Made by a program: the position numbers and the translations under genes. Under the pieces are notes generated by a model. It was not told the DNA's origin and made no database searches. It saw nothing but the letters and a program-made list of their open reading frames with translations. A stretch of DNA of 64,000 nucleotides from Thioalkalivibrio sp. ALMg11. GTDB taxonomy: Bacteria; Pseudomonadota; Gammaproteobacteria; Ectothiorhodospirales; Ectothiorhodospiraceae. Positions 53,463 through 63,121 of this stretch are shown here, piece after piece. Numbering within the stretch: the stretch's first letter is position 1; each line of letters begins with the position of its first letter. The stretch spans positions 62,001 to 126,000 of the forward strand of contig NZ_KB898875.1 of NCBI RefSeq assembly GCF_000377905.1, in the 5' to 3' direction.

Positions 53463-54887
53463 ATGATGATGAAACCGATGCAATGGGCACTTGTGGCCCT
53501 GACCTTTCTCGCCCTGTCGCTGCCGGCCTCGGCGCGCATGCTGCCGGACTTCGTGCCGCTGGCGGAGGAACACAGCCCGGCGGTGGTGAATATCGCGACC
53601 ACCCGCGAGCGCGAGAACCCGCATCGCAGTCAGATGCCGGACTTCGAGGGTTCGCCCTTCGAGGAACTGTTCGAGCGTTTCTTTGGGGGCCCCGGGGGCG
53701 AGGGTCAGCGCGGGCCGGAGCGCTTCGAGCGCAACTCGCTGGGTTCCGGGTTCATCTATACCGAGGACGGCTACATCATCACCGCCAATCATGTGGTGGA
53801 GGGTGCCTCGGAGGTTGTCGTGCACCTGTCCGACCGGCGCGTGTTCGACGCCGAGATCGTTGGCAAGGACCCGCAGAGTGATGTGGCCCTGCTCAAGATT
53901 GACGCCGAAAACCTGCCCACTCTGAAACTGGGTTCCTCGTCCGATCTGAAGGTCGGCGAATGGGTGCTGGCGATCGGTTCGCCGTTCGGTTTCGACCACT
54001 CGGTGACCGCAGGCATCGTCAGTGCCAAGGGGCGCAGCCTCCCGAGCGAGAATTACGTCCCGTTCATTCAGACCGATGTGGCCATCAACCCGGGCAATTC
54101 CGGTGGGCCGCTTCTGAACCTGGATGGCGAGGTGATTGGCGTCAACGCCCAGATCTACAGCCGCACCGGCGGCTTCATGGGGCTGTCCTTTGCCGTGCCC
54201 ATCGAGATGGTGGGAGACGTGGTGCAGCAGTTGCGCGAGCACGGCGAGGTGACGCGTGGCTGGCTGGGTGTGCTGATCCAGGAGGTGACCCGCGAACTGG
54301 CCGACTCCTTCGGCATGGACAAGCCGGCCGGGGCGCTGGTCTCGCGCGTGCAGCCGGACAGTCCGGCGCAGAAGGCCGGTTTTGAAACCGGGGACGTGAT
54401 CCTGTCGTTCAACGGTATCGAGGTGCCGAACTCGTCCGCGCTGCCGCCGATCGTCGGGCGTACGCCGGTGGGCGCCGAGGCCGAGGTCGAGGTGCGCCGC
54501 GGTGACGACACTCGCACCATCATCGTCGCGATCGAGCGTCTGCCGGAGGATATCTCCGCCCAGCGCGGCGGGCCGCAGCGCGAGGCCCCGGAGCGGACCG
54601 AACCGCAAAGCCTGTTGGGGATGGTCCTGGAGCCGCTGGATACCGAGCGCGCCGCGGAACTGGACGTCGATGGCGGCCTGGTGGTCCGGGACGTCACCGA
54701 CAACCCGGCGCGCTCGGCCGGGGTGCGCTCCGGAGACGTGATCGTCCAGTTTGGTGGCCATGCGGTCGACTCGGTCGAAACGCTGGAACGCCTGATCGAC
54801 GAGGTCGGTGAGCGGCGCACGGTACCGGTACTGGTGTACCGTGGCGGCAATCCGACCTATATCGCCCTGCGCGTTCCGCGGGACTGA
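53463..54887 (+). CDS. mucD: Periplasmic serine protease MucD (DegP family)
   Basis: 474 aa. Signal peptide ~1-25 (ASA). Trypsin-like triad: His in ITANHVVEG, Asp in DPQSDVALLKI, Ser in NPGNSGGPLLNL. Two PDZ domains follow (TRGWLGVLIQEVT ... and LGMVLEPLDTERAAE ...). It degrades misfolded periplasmic proteins and dampens the sigmaE response in Pseudomonas. The start was placed at ATG 53463, not 53433, since the sigmaE promoter should initiate at ~53433-53436 and the earlier ATG would be leaderless. Fifth gene of the stress cluster. Confidence 0.92.
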   Translation: MMMKPMQWALVALTFLALSLPASARMLPDFVPLAEEHSPAVVNIATTRERENPHRSQMPDFEGSPFEELFERFFGGPGGEGQRGPERFERNSLGSGFIYTEDGYIITANHVVEGASEVVVHLSDRRVFDAEIVGKDPQSDVALLKIDAENLPTLKLGSSSDLKVGEWVLAIGSPFGFDHSVTAGIVSAKGRSLPSENYVPFIQTDVAINPGNSGGPLLNLDGEVIGVNAQIYSRTGGFMGLSFAVPIEMVGDVVQQLREHGEVTRGWLGVLIQEVTRELADSFGMDKPAGALVSRVQPDSPAQKAGFETGDVILSFNGIEVPNSSALPPIVGRTPVGAEAEVEVRRGDDTRTIIVAIERLPEDISAQRGGPQREAPERTEPQSLLGMVLEPLDTERAAELDVDGGLVVRDVTDNPARSAGVRSGDVIVQFGGHAVDSVETLERLIDEVGERRTVPVLVYRGGNPTYIALRVPRD

Positions 54888-54952
54888 AACCGCCTCGTGC
54901 TGCGCTCGCGCGTGTCCAACGGCGCGGGTGCTTCGGGGCAGCAATGGAGAAC

Positions 54953-54985
54953 GGGAGGGCTGCCGGCGGGTTCGGCAGCCCTCCC
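54953..54985 (+). terminator. Strong hairpin between mucD and the thioredoxin-like gene
   Basis: The 13-bp perfect arms GGGAGGGCTGCCG and CGGCAGCCCTCCC enclose a 7-base loop. Only GATCGTTTC follows, so it is a weak-tailed terminator or a stem shielding the ribosome-binding region of the next gene, whose ATG is 12 bp away. Confidence 0.6.
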
Positions 54986-54997
54986 GATCGTTTCTGG

Positions 54998-55237
54998 ATG
55001 ACCGAACTGACCCTTTATCATCGCGAGAGCTGCGGTCTCTGCCATGACATGCTGGCCGAGATCATGGCCCTTAAAAGCCGTTATACTTTCGCGCTTACGG
55101 TCGTCGACATCGACGAGGACCCGGACCTGCAGGCGCGTTTCAACGTCAAGGTCCCGGTGCTCGCGGTCGACGGCGACATTCTCTGCTGCCATTTCCTCGA
55201 CCGAAAGGCACTGCTGGACCTACTGGCCCCTGCATGA
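54998..55237 (+). CDS. Glutaredoxin/thioredoxin-like protein (DUF836)
   Basis: 79 aa with a CxxC motif in [13 protein letters not shown], a cis-Pro loop KVPVLAVDG and an ICCHF segment. Size and motif match the glutaredoxin-like DUF836 family. Probable cytoplasmic thiol-disulfide protein; partner unknown. ATG 54998 lies next to the strong hairpin and has a poor Shine-Dalgarno; an upstream in-frame ATG at 54944 would put the hairpin inside the gene. Overlaps lepA by 4 bp. Confidence 0.85.
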   Translation: MTELTLYHRESCGLCHDMLAEIMALKSRYTFALTVVDIDEDPDLQARFNVKVPVLAVDGDILCCHFLDRKALLDLLAPA

Positions 55238-57042
55238 CCGAAACCCGCCTTACCCGCAATTTCTCCATCATCGCGCATATTGACCATGGCAAGTCCACGC
55301 TGGCGGACCGCCTGATCCAGGGTTGCCACGGCCTGACCGAGCGCGAGATGTCGGAGCAGGTGCTGGACTCGATGGATCTGGAACGCGAGCGCGGGATTAC
55401 GATCAAGGCGCAGAGCGTGTCGCTGTACTACGACGCCCTGGATGGTCAGCGCTACCAGTTGAACCTCATCGACACCCCGGGGCACGTGGATTTCTCCTAC
55501 GAGGTGTCGCGCTCTCTGTTCGCCTGCGAGGGCGCACTGCTGGTGGTCGATGCGTCGCAGGGGGTGGAGGCGCAAAGCGTCGCCAACTGCTATACCGCGC
55601 TCGACCAGGGTCTGGAGGTCGTGCCGGTCCTGAACAAGATCGACCTGCCGGCCGCCGAGCCGGATCGGGTGGCGGCCGAGATCGAGGACGTGATCGGTAT
55701 CGAGGCGACCGACGCCCTGCGGGTCTCCGCGAAGACCGGCGAGGGGATGGCCGAACTGCTGGAAGAGATCGTGCGTCGTATCCCGCCGCCGGAGGGCGAT
55801 TCCGAGGCCGCGCCCAAGGCGCTGGTGATCGACTCCTGGTACGACAATTACCTGGGAGTGGTCGCGCTGGTGCGGGTCAAGGCCGGGCGCTTCCGCGCCG
55901 GGCAGAAGATCAAGGCGATGTCGGTCGGGCGCGCCCACGAGGTCAGCCGGGTGGGTGTGTTCACGCCCAAGCCGGTGGATCGCGCGACCCTGGAGGTCGG
56001 CGATGTCGGGTATCTGATCGCGACCATCAAGGACATCTCCGGGGCCAAGGTCGGGGACACCTTCACCGATTTCAACAACTCGGCCACCGAGCCTGTGCCG
56101 GGTTTCCAGGAGGTTCAGCCGCGGGTGTTCGCCGGGCTGTTCCCGGTCAGCGCGGAGGACTTCAACGACCTGCGCGATGCCCTGGACAAGCTGCGCCTGA
56201 ATGACGCCGCGCTGTCCTTCGAGCCGGAGACCTCGCAGGCACTGGGCTTCGGCTTTCGCTGCGGCTTCCTCGGCATGCTGCACATGGAGATCGTGCAGGA
56301 GCGCCTGGAGCGTGAATACGACCTCGACCTGATCACCACCGCGCCCACCGTGGTCTACGAGGTGGAAAGAAGCGATGGCGAGGTGGTGACGGTGCACAAC
56401 CCCTCCGAGCTGCCGCCGAACAACGAAATTTTAGAGATCCGCGAGCCGATCATCGAGGCCAATATCCTGGTCCCGCAGGAATATGTCGGCGCGGTGATCA
56501 CGCTGTGTGTGGAGAAGCGCGGGTCGCAGACCAAGATGCAGTACCTCGGGCGCCAGGTGCAGCTGTCCTACGAGTTGCCGATGTCCGAGGTGATGCTGGA
56601 CTTCTTTGATCGGCTGAAGTCCGCCACCCGTGGCTATGCCTCGTTCGACTATCAGCCGCTGCGGTTCCAGGCGGCCCCGCTGGTGCGTGTGGATATCCTG
56701 ATCAACGGCGACCGGGTGGATGCCCTGTCGGCGATTGTGCATCGCGACCACTCGGAGTCGCGCGGGCGACAGATCATCGAACGTATGGCCAAGATCATCC
56801 CGCGCCAGATGTACGAGGTGGCGATCCAGGCAGCGATCGGGTCGAAGATCATTGCGCGCTCCACGGTCAAGGCGATGCGCAAGAACGTCCTGGCCAAGTG
56901 CTACGGCGGGGATGTCTCGCGCAAGCGCAAGCTGCTGGAAAAGCAGAAGGCCGGCAAGAAACGCATGAAGTCGATCGGTAGAGTGGATGTGCCGCAGGAG
57001 GCCTTCCTCGCGGTGCTGTCTGTGGACGACGACAAGAAGTAA
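55234..57042 (+). CDS. lepA: Elongation factor 4 (LepA)
   Basis: 602 aa translational GTPase. G1 [15 protein letters not shown]2 region [11 protein letters not shown]3 [13 protein letters not shown]4 NKIDLP, G5 SAKTG. The LepA-specific C-terminus ends [25 protein letters not shown]. It acts on ribosomes under ionic or other stress and in 30S biogenesis. Start ATG 55234 overlaps the thioredoxin-like gene. First of the conserved lepA-lepB-rnc-era-recO-pdxJ-acpS run. Confidence 0.97.
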   Translation: MTETRLTRNFSIIAHIDHGKSTLADRLIQGCHGLTEREMSEQVLDSMDLERERGITIKAQSVSLYYDALDGQRYQLNLIDTPGHVDFSYEVSRSLFACEGALLVVDASQGVEAQSVANCYTALDQGLEVVPVLNKIDLPAAEPDRVAAEIEDVIGIEATDALRVSAKTGEGMAELLEEIVRRIPPPEGDSEAAPKALVIDSWYDNYLGVVALVRVKAGRFRAGQKIKAMSVGRAHEVSRVGVFTPKPVDRATLEVGDVGYLIATIKDISGAKVGDTFTDFNNSATEPVPGFQEVQPRVFAGLFPVSAEDFNDLRDALDKLRLNDAALSFEPETSQALGFGFRCGFLGMLHMEIVQERLEREYDLDLITTAPTVVYEVERSDGEVVTVHNPSELPPNNEILEIREPIIEANILVPQEYVGAVITLCVEKRGSQTKMQYLGRQVQLSYELPMSEVMLDFFDRLKSATRGYASFDYQPLRFQAAPLVRVDILINGDRVDALSAIVHRDHSESRGRQIIERMAKIIPRQMYEVAIQAAIGSKIIARSTVKAMRKNVLAKCYGGDVSRKRKLLEKQKAGKKRMKSIGRVDVPQEAFLAVLSVDDDKK

Positions 57043-57109
57043 CCATCAGGCCTGCGGCCCGGACGGGTCGCTGGGCGATCCCCGGCGGGCCGGGAACAGA
57101 GGACACGGC

Positions 57110-57880
57110 ATGGCAAATCTCGAACTGATCCTGGTGCTGGCAACCGCCGTGACCGGCCTGATCTGGCTGGGCTGGGTGATCCTGCGGCGGCGCCGGAGCC
57201 CCGAGCGCCAGCGCGAGATGCCCTGGTTCGTCGACTACTCGCGCTCGTTCTTCCCGGTCCTGCTGATCGTGCTGATCCTGCGCTCGTTCGTGGCCGAGCC
57301 CTTCCGTATCCCCTCGGGTTCGATGATGCCCACCCTGCTGGTGGGTGACTTCATCATGGTCAGCAAGTTTTCCTATGGCATTCGTCTGCCGGTCACCCGG
57401 ACCAAGGTGTTCGACGTCGGTGAACCGGAGCGGGGCGAGGTGGTGGTGTTCAAATTCCCGCGCAACCCGGCCGAGGACTACATCAAGCGTGTGATCGGCC
57501 TGCCGGGCGACACCATCGCGTTCCGCGACCGCGTGCTCTACGTCAACGGGGAGCCGCAGTCGGCCGAGCGCGTCGGTACCTTCGAGGGCGAGGGCTCGGG
57601 GCAGGTGATGGCGGGTGCCTCGCTCTTTGAGGAGACTCTGGACGGGCGCACCTACAACACCCTGATGCGTGAGCAGCAGGCCAGTCTGGACGGCTCGGTT
57701 ACCGTGCCCGATGGGCACTATTTCATGGTCGGCGACAACCGTGACAACTCCAATGACAGTCGTGTCTGGGGGTTTGTCGCCGAGGAGCACCTGGTTGGCC
57801 GGGCGCTCTTCGTCTGGCTGCATTGGGATTACAATGAAGGCCATCGGGACTTTTCCCGGATCGGCCAGGCGATTCGCTAG
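57110..57880 (+). CDS. lepB: Signal peptidase I
   Basis: 256 aa. Two N-terminal membrane helices (~3-25 and ~46-62), then the catalytic Ser71 in IPSGSMMPTLLVGD and general-base Lys126 in DYIKRVIGLPGD. The later box GDNRDNSNDSRVWGFV is the SPase E region. Cleaves signal peptides on the periplasmic face. 67 bp after lepA with no terminator. Confidence 0.97.
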   Translation: MANLELILVLATAVTGLIWLGWVILRRRRSPERQREMPWFVDYSRSFFPVLLIVLILRSFVAEPFRIPSGSMMPTLLVGDFIMVSKFSYGIRLPVTRTKVFDVGEPERGEVVVFKFPRNPAEDYIKRVIGLPGDTIAFRDRVLYVNGEPQSAERVGTFEGEGSGQVMAGASLFEETLDGRTYNTLMREQQASLDGSVTVPDGHYFMVGDNRDNSNDSRVWGFVAEEHLVGRALFVWLHWDYNEGHRDFSRIGQAIR

Positions 57881-57901
57881 GGAAACAGGGGCGGGGTATT
57901 C

Positions 57902-58279
57902 ATGCAACATTCCAGACACTCGATGCAGGGCGCGGGCGCGGTCACCATTCTCGCGCTGATTTTCCTGGCGCTGCTGGTCGGGACCTTCGTGATCAAGATG
58001 GGCACGCAGTACACCCAGTTCCTCACCGTGCGCTCGATCATGCAGGACGTCGCCACCCAGGCCGGCGCGGCCGAGAAGAGCGAACGCGAACTGTGGCGCG
58101 AGATCAACCGTCGCTTCCAGATCAATTCCGTATACGACGGGATTGTCGAGGAGGACTTCAGCGTGACCGAGAATGGCGCCAGCCGCCAGCTGCACGTGGA
58201 GTACGAGGTCCGCCGCGAATTCCTCGGCAATGTGGACGTGGTCGCGCGCTTCTCGAACAGCGAGACGCTGGCCCCCTGA
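57902..58279 (+). CDS. DUF4845 membrane protein
   Basis: 125 aa, one N-terminal membrane helix (AVTILALIFLALLVGTFVI) followed by a soluble domain with LTVRSIMQDVATQAG, REINRRFQINSVYDGIVEEDFSV and VRREFLGNVDVVARF. This is the DUF4845 family, found almost always between lepB and rnc in gammaproteobacteria. Function unknown; probably periplasmic-facing. Confidence 0.9.
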   Translation: MQHSRHSMQGAGAVTILALIFLALLVGTFVIKMGTQYTQFLTVRSIMQDVATQAGAAEKSERELWREINRRFQINSVYDGIVEEDFSVTENGASRQLHVEYEVRREFLGNVDVVARFSNSETLAP

Positions 58280-58322
58280 TGGGGTCGGCGCCGGTTTCTG
58301 GCAGGCTTTGTCGGGTGGTTTC

Positions 58323-59000
58323 GTGAGCCGGGATTTTCGCAGTCTGCTGCCCGCGGCCGTGCGCGACGGCGACGGGATTGACCAGGCGTTGACCCACCGC
58401 AGCGCCGGCGGGCGCAACAACGAACGCCTGGAGTTCCTGGGTGATGCCGTCCTTGGGCTGGTGATCGCCGACGCCCTGTACGAAATGCTGCCGGAGGCCC
58501 CGGAAGGGGATCTCACCCGCCTGCGTGCGGCGCTGGTCAATCGCGAGTCGCTGGCGGATCTGGCTCGGGAGACCGGCCTCGAGGGCACGCTGAACCTGGG
58601 CCAGGGCGAGCGCAAGAGCGGCGGCCAGCGGCGCGACTCCATCCTGGCCGACGCGGTGGAGGCCCTGATCGGGGTAACCTACCGCGAGGCCGGGATGGAG
58701 GCCGCGCGCGACTTTACCCTGGCGCTGTATGTCGAGCGCCTGAACGATCTCCCGTCGGCCGAATCGCTGAAGGACCCCAAGACCCGGCTGCAGGAACAAC
58801 TGCAGGGCCGCAATGCGGATCTGCCGGTCTATGAGGTGCTGGAGGTGGTCGGCCCCGATCACAAGCGCCAGTTCACCGTGGCGGTCCACCTGCCCACCCA
58901 GGGCTGGGGCCAACGTGGCCAGGGCTCCTCGCGCCGTCGCGCCGAACAGGCCGCGGCCGAGGCTGCCCTGAAACGCCTGCAACAGGTACAGGAACAATGA
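58323..59000 (+). CDS. rnc: Ribonuclease III
   Basis: 225 aa. RNase III signature NERLEFLGDAVLGLVIADALY with the catalytic Glu and Asp, the second acidic set in DAVEALIGVTYREAG, and a C-terminal dsRNA-binding domain (KDPKTRLQEQLQGRNADLPVYEV ... RRRAEQAAAEAALKRL). Cleaves double-stranded RNA, including rRNA precursors. GTG 58323 gives the family length; earlier in-frame starts lie within DUF4845. Overlaps era by 4 bp. Confidence 0.95.
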   Translation: MSRDFRSLLPAAVRDGDGIDQALTHRSAGGRNNERLEFLGDAVLGLVIADALYEMLPEAPEGDLTRLRAALVNRESLADLARETGLEGTLNLGQGERKSGGQRRDSILADAVEALIGVTYREAGMEAARDFTLALYVERLNDLPSAESLKDPKTRLQEQLQGRNADLPVYEVLEVVGPDHKRQFTVAVHLPTQGWGQRGQGSSRRRAEQAAAEAALKRLQQVQEQ

Positions 59001-59917
59001 GTGAAACCATAGCCCCCGAACCCGCCACCACGCACTGCGGGTTGGTCGCGCTGATCGGCCGACCCAATGTGGGAAAGACCACGCTGATGAACCGCCTGGT
59101 CGGCGAGAAGTTGGCGGCGACGACCCGCCGGCCGCATACCACGCGCAATCGCATCCTCGGCATCGTGACCGAGGGGCAGGACCAGGTCGTACTGATGGAT
59201 ACCCCGGGGATCGATACCGAGCGTACCCAGCTGGTGAATCGTGTCCTCAATCGCACGGCCAGTCAGGCGCTGGCGGATGCCGACCTGGTCTGCTTCATTG
59301 TCGAGGCCGGAGAGTTCGGCCCCGGCGACGAGCGTATCGAGGAGACTATCCGTCATTCCGGGCGTCCGGCACTCCTGGTGATCAACAAGGTTGACCAGTG
59401 TCGGGAGAAGGAAGAACTGCTGCCGTTCATCGAGGCCCGCGCCGCGGCCTTCGGCTATGTCGGCGTGGTGCCGCTTTCGGCAAAGACCGGATCCAACCTG
59501 GACGGTCTGATCGCGGAGATTCGGGCGCATATCCCGGAGGGGCCGTTCCTGTACGACCCTGATCAGCTCTCGGATCGCCCGCAGCGCTTCCGTGCCGAAG
59601 AGATGATCCGCGAGTCCATGCTGGAGCACCTGGGCCAGGAAGTCCCGTACTCGGTGGCGGTGCGTGTGGAGGAATGGTCGGACGAGCCGCGCACCACCCA
59701 CATCGATGCCGTGATCCTGGTCGAGCGCGACAGCCAGAAGGGCATCGTGATTGGCAAGGGCGGGCAGCGACTCAAGCGCATCGGCCAGGCCGCGCGCGTC
59801 CAGTTGGAGGCGCTGCTGGAGCGCAAGGTGATGCTGCGCCTGACCGTGCGTGTCGAGGCCGACTGGACCCGTAACCCGCGGGCCCTGCGTGAACTCGGGA
59901 TCGAAGAATCGCGGTGA
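58997..59917 (+). CDS. era: Ribosome-assembly GTPase Era
   Basis: 306 aa. G1 GRPNVGKTTLMN, G2 region RPHTTRNRILGI, G3 DTPGI, G4 NKVD, G5 SAKTG, then the KH domain (SQKGIVIGKGGQRLKRIG). It binds the 3' end of 16S rRNA in 30S maturation. Coupled by 4-bp overlaps to rnc and recO. Confidence 0.97.
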   Translation: MSETIAPEPATTHCGLVALIGRPNVGKTTLMNRLVGEKLAATTRRPHTTRNRILGIVTEGQDQVVLMDTPGIDTERTQLVNRVLNRTASQALADADLVCFIVEAGEFGPGDERIEETIRHSGRPALLVINKVDQCREKEELLPFIEARAAAFGYVGVVPLSAKTGSNLDGLIAEIRAHIPEGPFLYDPDQLSDRPQRFRAEEMIRESMLEHLGQEVPYSVAVRVEEWSDEPRTTHIDAVILVERDSQKGIVIGKGGQRLKRIGQAARVQLEALLERKVMLRLTVRVEADWTRNPRALRELGIEESR

Positions 59918-60570
59918 GCGCGACCGCCGGGCTCACCCAGGGGGTGGTCCTGCACGCCCGCCCGCTACGCGAAAACAGCCGGGTGCTCGACCTGCTCACC
60001 GCCGGGGCCGGGCGCCTGTCGGCAGTGGTGCGCGGCAAGGCCGGATCGGTGCAGCCCTTCGTGCTGCTGGATCTCGCCTGGCGTGGGCGCGGCGAGCTGC
60101 CCACGCTGAATGTGGCCGAGCAGCAGCGGGTCTTCCCGCTGACCGGGCGGGCCCTGGTCTGCGGGCTGTACCTCAACGAGCTGATCCTGCGCCTGTACCC
60201 GCGCGACGCACCGATCCCGGAGGCGCTCCCGGCGCTGTTATCCGCTTATGCCCGGCTGGCCGCCCGCGAGCGTGCCGATACGGTCCTGCGCCGCGCGGAA
60301 TGGGCCCTGCTCGCACCGCTCGATTCCGGACTCGAACACGTCGACCCGGCCGAGCTGGACCCCGATGCCTGGTATCGCTACGACCCGGAAGCGGGGATGG
60401 AACGCGTGGCCGCCGGTCGCAGCGAGGCGATCCCCGGTGTCGCGCTGCAGGCGCTGGCCAGCGCCTGCGACGTGCCGGATAATCAGGCCCGCGTCAGCCG
60501 CGACTTCATGCGCCGGCTGATCGACATCCATCTGGCCGGGCGGCCGCTGCGGACCCGGGGTCTGCTGTAG
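59914..60570 (+). CDS. recO: DNA repair protein RecO
   Basis: 218 aa. An N-terminal OB-fold (GVVLHARPLRENSRVLDLLTAGAGRLSAVVRG), then a helical domain with YLNELILRLYPRD. It loads RecA on SSB-coated gaps with RecR. It lacks the zinc-binding cysteines of Gram-positive RecO, as do other gammaproteobacterial ones. GTG 59914 overlaps the era stop. Confidence 0.93.
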   Translation: MSATAGLTQGVVLHARPLRENSRVLDLLTAGAGRLSAVVRGKAGSVQPFVLLDLAWRGRGELPTLNVAEQQRVFPLTGRALVCGLYLNELILRLYPRDAPIPEALPALLSAYARLAARERADTVLRRAEWALLAPLDSGLEHVDPAELDPDAWYRYDPEAGMERVAAGRSEAIPGVALQALASACDVPDNQARVSRDFMRRLIDIHLAGRPLRTRGLL

Positions 60571-60605
60571 TGGCTCGGACCGCAGCCATACAAGGGCACC
60601 GCATC

Positions 60606-61373
60606 ATGTCGCATCCTGCTCCGCTGAAGCTCGGGGTCAATCTCGACCATATCGCCACCATCCGCCAGGCGCGGCATACGCCGTATCCGGACCTGATGCA
60701 GGCCGTGCGCCTGGCCGAGGCCAGCGGGGCCGACTCGATCACCCTGCATCTGCGCGAGGATCGGCGCCATATTCAGGATGACGACGTGTTCGGGATCAAG
60801 CCGCGCCTGAAGGTCCCGATGAATCTGGAGATGGCGGCCACCGAAGGGATGCAGGCGATCGCCCTGAAGCTGCTCCCGGAGGCCTGCTGCATCGTGCCGG
60901 AAAAGCGCGAGGAGTTGACCACCGAGGGCGGCCTGGATGCCGTGGGTCAGCTGGAGCGGCTGCGCGAGTTTGTCGCGCCGCTGACCGCCGCCGGGATCGA
61001 GGTCTCGCTGTTCGTAGAGCCGGATGCGCGCCAGCTGGAGGCCGCCGTGGCCATCGGCGCCCCGGTGGTGGAGTTGCACACCGGTGCCTATGCGAATGCC
61101 CGCGATGTAGCCGAGCGCGAGCGGCTACTGGACGGGATTAACGAGGCCGCTGCGGCCGGCCGGGCCATGGGGCTGGTCATCAACGCGGGGCACGGGCTGG
61201 ACTATGACAACGTGCGGCCGATTGCCGCCAACCCGGTTTTTCACGAGCTGAACATTGGGCATTCGATCGTGGCCCGGGCCCTGTTCACCGGCCTGCCCGA
61301 GGCGGTCAGCCATATGCGCGGCCTGATGGATGCCGCTCGCCAGGGTCTGCCGCCCGGTCAGTACCCGGTTTGA
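60606..61373 (+). CDS. pdxJ: Pyridoxine 5'-phosphate synthase
   Basis: 255 aa TIM barrel. LGVNLDHIATIRQARHTPYPD opens the enzyme; ITLHLREDRRHI, NLEMAATEGM, VSLFVEPD and ELHTGAYANA follow. It condenses 1-deoxyxylulose-5-phosphate with the product of PdxA, also encoded here (26242-27300). ATG 60606 fits the family; GTG 60570 is an in-frame alternative without support. Confidence 0.96.
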   Translation: MSHPAPLKLGVNLDHIATIRQARHTPYPDLMQAVRLAEASGADSITLHLREDRRHIQDDDVFGIKPRLKVPMNLEMAATEGMQAIALKLLPEACCIVPEKREELTTEGGLDAVGQLERLREFVAPLTAAGIEVSLFVEPDARQLEAAVAIGAPVVELHTGAYANARDVAERERLLDGINEAAAAGRAMGLVINAGHGLDYDNVRPIAANPVFHELNIGHSIVARALFTGLPEAVSHMRGLMDAARQGLPPGQYPV

Positions 61374-61380
61374 GCGTCGG

Positions 61381-61779
61381 ATGATCCTGGGCATCGGAAC
61401 CGATCTGGTGCAGGTCGCGCGCATGCAGGGCATGTGGGAGCGCCACGGTGCGCGCCTGGCCGAACGTATCCTGCACCCGTTGGAGCGCGAGGACCTGCCG
61501 CCGGAGCACCCGGCCGGTTTTCTCGCCCGGCGTTTTGCCGCCAAGGAGGCCCTGTCCAAGGCGCTCGGCTGCGGGATCGGCGCGGATATGGCACTGGCCG
61601 AGGCCGGCGTGACCCATGATGCCCGCGGTCGTCCGGAGTTCGTGCTGGAGGGGCGCGCCCGCGCCACGGCCGAGCGTCTGGGCGCCGGGACCATCCATCT
61701 CAGCATCAGCGACGAGCGCGATTATGCCCAGGCGTTTGTCGTGATCGAGGCCGAACCGGCTCGAGCGGGGCCCGAGTAA
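61381..61779 (+). CDS. acpS: Holo-[acyl-carrier-protein] synthase
   Basis: 132 aa. ILGIGTDLVQVARM supplies the metal-binding Asp, and FAAKEALSKALG the catalytic Glu/Lys helix. It attaches phosphopantetheine to ACP. It follows pdxJ by 7 bp, the standard gene order. A 127-bp gap then separates it from hflK. Confidence 0.95.
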   Translation: MILGIGTDLVQVARMQGMWERHGARLAERILHPLEREDLPPEHPAGFLARRFAAKEALSKALGCGIGADMALAEAGVTHDARGRPEFVLEGRARATAERLGAGTIHLSISDERDYAQAFVVIEAEPARAGPE

Positions 61780-61906
61780 CCCGCATTTCCCTCCGGACGT
61801 GGTTGCCCGCCCGGGTGTGCCTCCCTAGAATGTGTCCCCTTATGCCCGCCGGTCTCCATGGATTCCGCGTCGGGCGCAGCCCTGAGCGAGCGACGGAGTC
61901 CACTCC

Positions 61907-63121
61907 ATGCCCTGGAACGAACCGGGAAATAACAACCGCGACCCCTGGAGTGGGGGCGGCGGCGGCCAGCGCGGTAGCGGTGGCGGCGGAGGCGGTAACC
62001 AGCCGCCCGACCTCGAAGAGATGATGCGCAAGCTGTCGCGGCAGCTGAGCGGGATCTTTGGCGGGGGTGACAGTGGTGGCTCCGGCGGTTCCGGGAGTGG
62101 CGGCATGGGGCGTGGCACGCAGGCCCTGGTCAGCCTGGGTCTGATCATTGCCGTGGTCGTCTGGCTGGCCTCTGGGTTCCATATCATCTCGGAAGGCGAG
62201 CGCGGCGTCGTGTTGCGCTTCGGCGAGTTCCAGCAAGTGAAGAACCCGGGTCCGGGCTGGCACCTGCCGTACCCGATCGAGCGCGTCGAGATCGAGAATG
62301 TCGACAACGTGCGAACCCTCTCCCATCGCGCCCTGATCGTGACCGGCGATGAAAACATCATCGACGTCGATATCGCGGTGCAGTACCGCGTCCTCGATCT
62401 GGTCGATTATCTGTTCAATGTGCGCGACCCCGACACCACCGTGAACCAGGTGATGGAGTCGGCGATACGCGAGCGCATCGGCAAGAACAACCTCGACTTC
62501 ATTCTCGGCGAGGGGCGTGGCGAGATCGCATCCTCCTCGCGGGTAGTGATGCAGGAAAACCTCGATTCATATGGCGCGGGCATTATCGTGACTGCCGTGT
62601 CCATGCAGCAGGCGCAGCCGCCGGAGCCGGTACAGGAATCCTTTGCCGACGCCATCCGCGCCCGCGAGGACGAGGTGCGCTTCCGCAACGAGGCCGAGGC
62701 CTACGCCAATGGCGTGATCCCGCGGGCCCGCGGTCAGGCCGCCCGCGTCATCGAGGAGGCCGAGGGTTACCAGGATCAGGTGATTGCGCGCGCCGAAGGT
62801 GACGCCTCTCGCTTCGATCAGTTGCTGGCCGAATACCAGCAGGCGCCGGAGGTGACCCGCGATCGTCTGTACCTCGAGGCCGTCGAGGCCGTGCTGCAGG
62901 ATTCCCGCAAGGTGATGCTGGATGTCGGCAGCAGCAACAACCTGATGATGCTGCCGCTGGATCAACTGTTCCAGGGGCAGCGCTCCACCACTAATTCCGG
63001 TGACACGCCAACACCGCGGCCGCTGGATACCAGCCGCAGCACGTTCGGCAACAGTGGCACGGGCACGAACCGACTGGGCGATCGCAGCCCGGCCGCCCAG
63101 CGTTCGCGGGAGGTTCGCTAA
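61907..63121 (+). CDS. hflK: HflK, FtsH-modulating SPFH membrane protein
   Basis: 404 aa. A Gly-rich cytoplasmic N-terminus (WSGGGGGQRGSGGGGGG and a second such run before the helix) precedes the membrane segment ALVSLGLIIAVVVWLASGF and the SPFH/Band-7 domain (EGERGVVLRFGEFQQVKNPGPGWHLPYPIE). A Ser/Thr-rich C-terminal tail follows. It forms the large periplasmic HflKC cage around FtsH. The stop overlaps the hflC start by one base (TAATG). Confidence 0.95.
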   Translation: MPWNEPGNNNRDPWSGGGGGQRGSGGGGGGNQPPDLEEMMRKLSRQLSGIFGGGDSGGSGGSGSGGMGRGTQALVSLGLIIAVVVWLASGFHIISEGERGVVLRFGEFQQVKNPGPGWHLPYPIERVEIENVDNVRTLSHRALIVTGDENIIDVDIAVQYRVLDLVDYLFNVRDPDTTVNQVMESAIRERIGKNNLDFILGEGRGEIASSSRVVMQENLDSYGAGIIVTAVSMQQAQPPEPVQESFADAIRAREDEVRFRNEAEAYANGVIPRARGQAARVIEEAEGYQDQVIARAEGDASRFDQLLAEYQQAPEVTRDRLYLEAVEAVLQDSRKVMLDVGSSNNLMMLPLDQLFQGQRSTTNSGDTPTPRPLDTSRSTFGNSGTGTNRLGDRSPAAQRSREVR

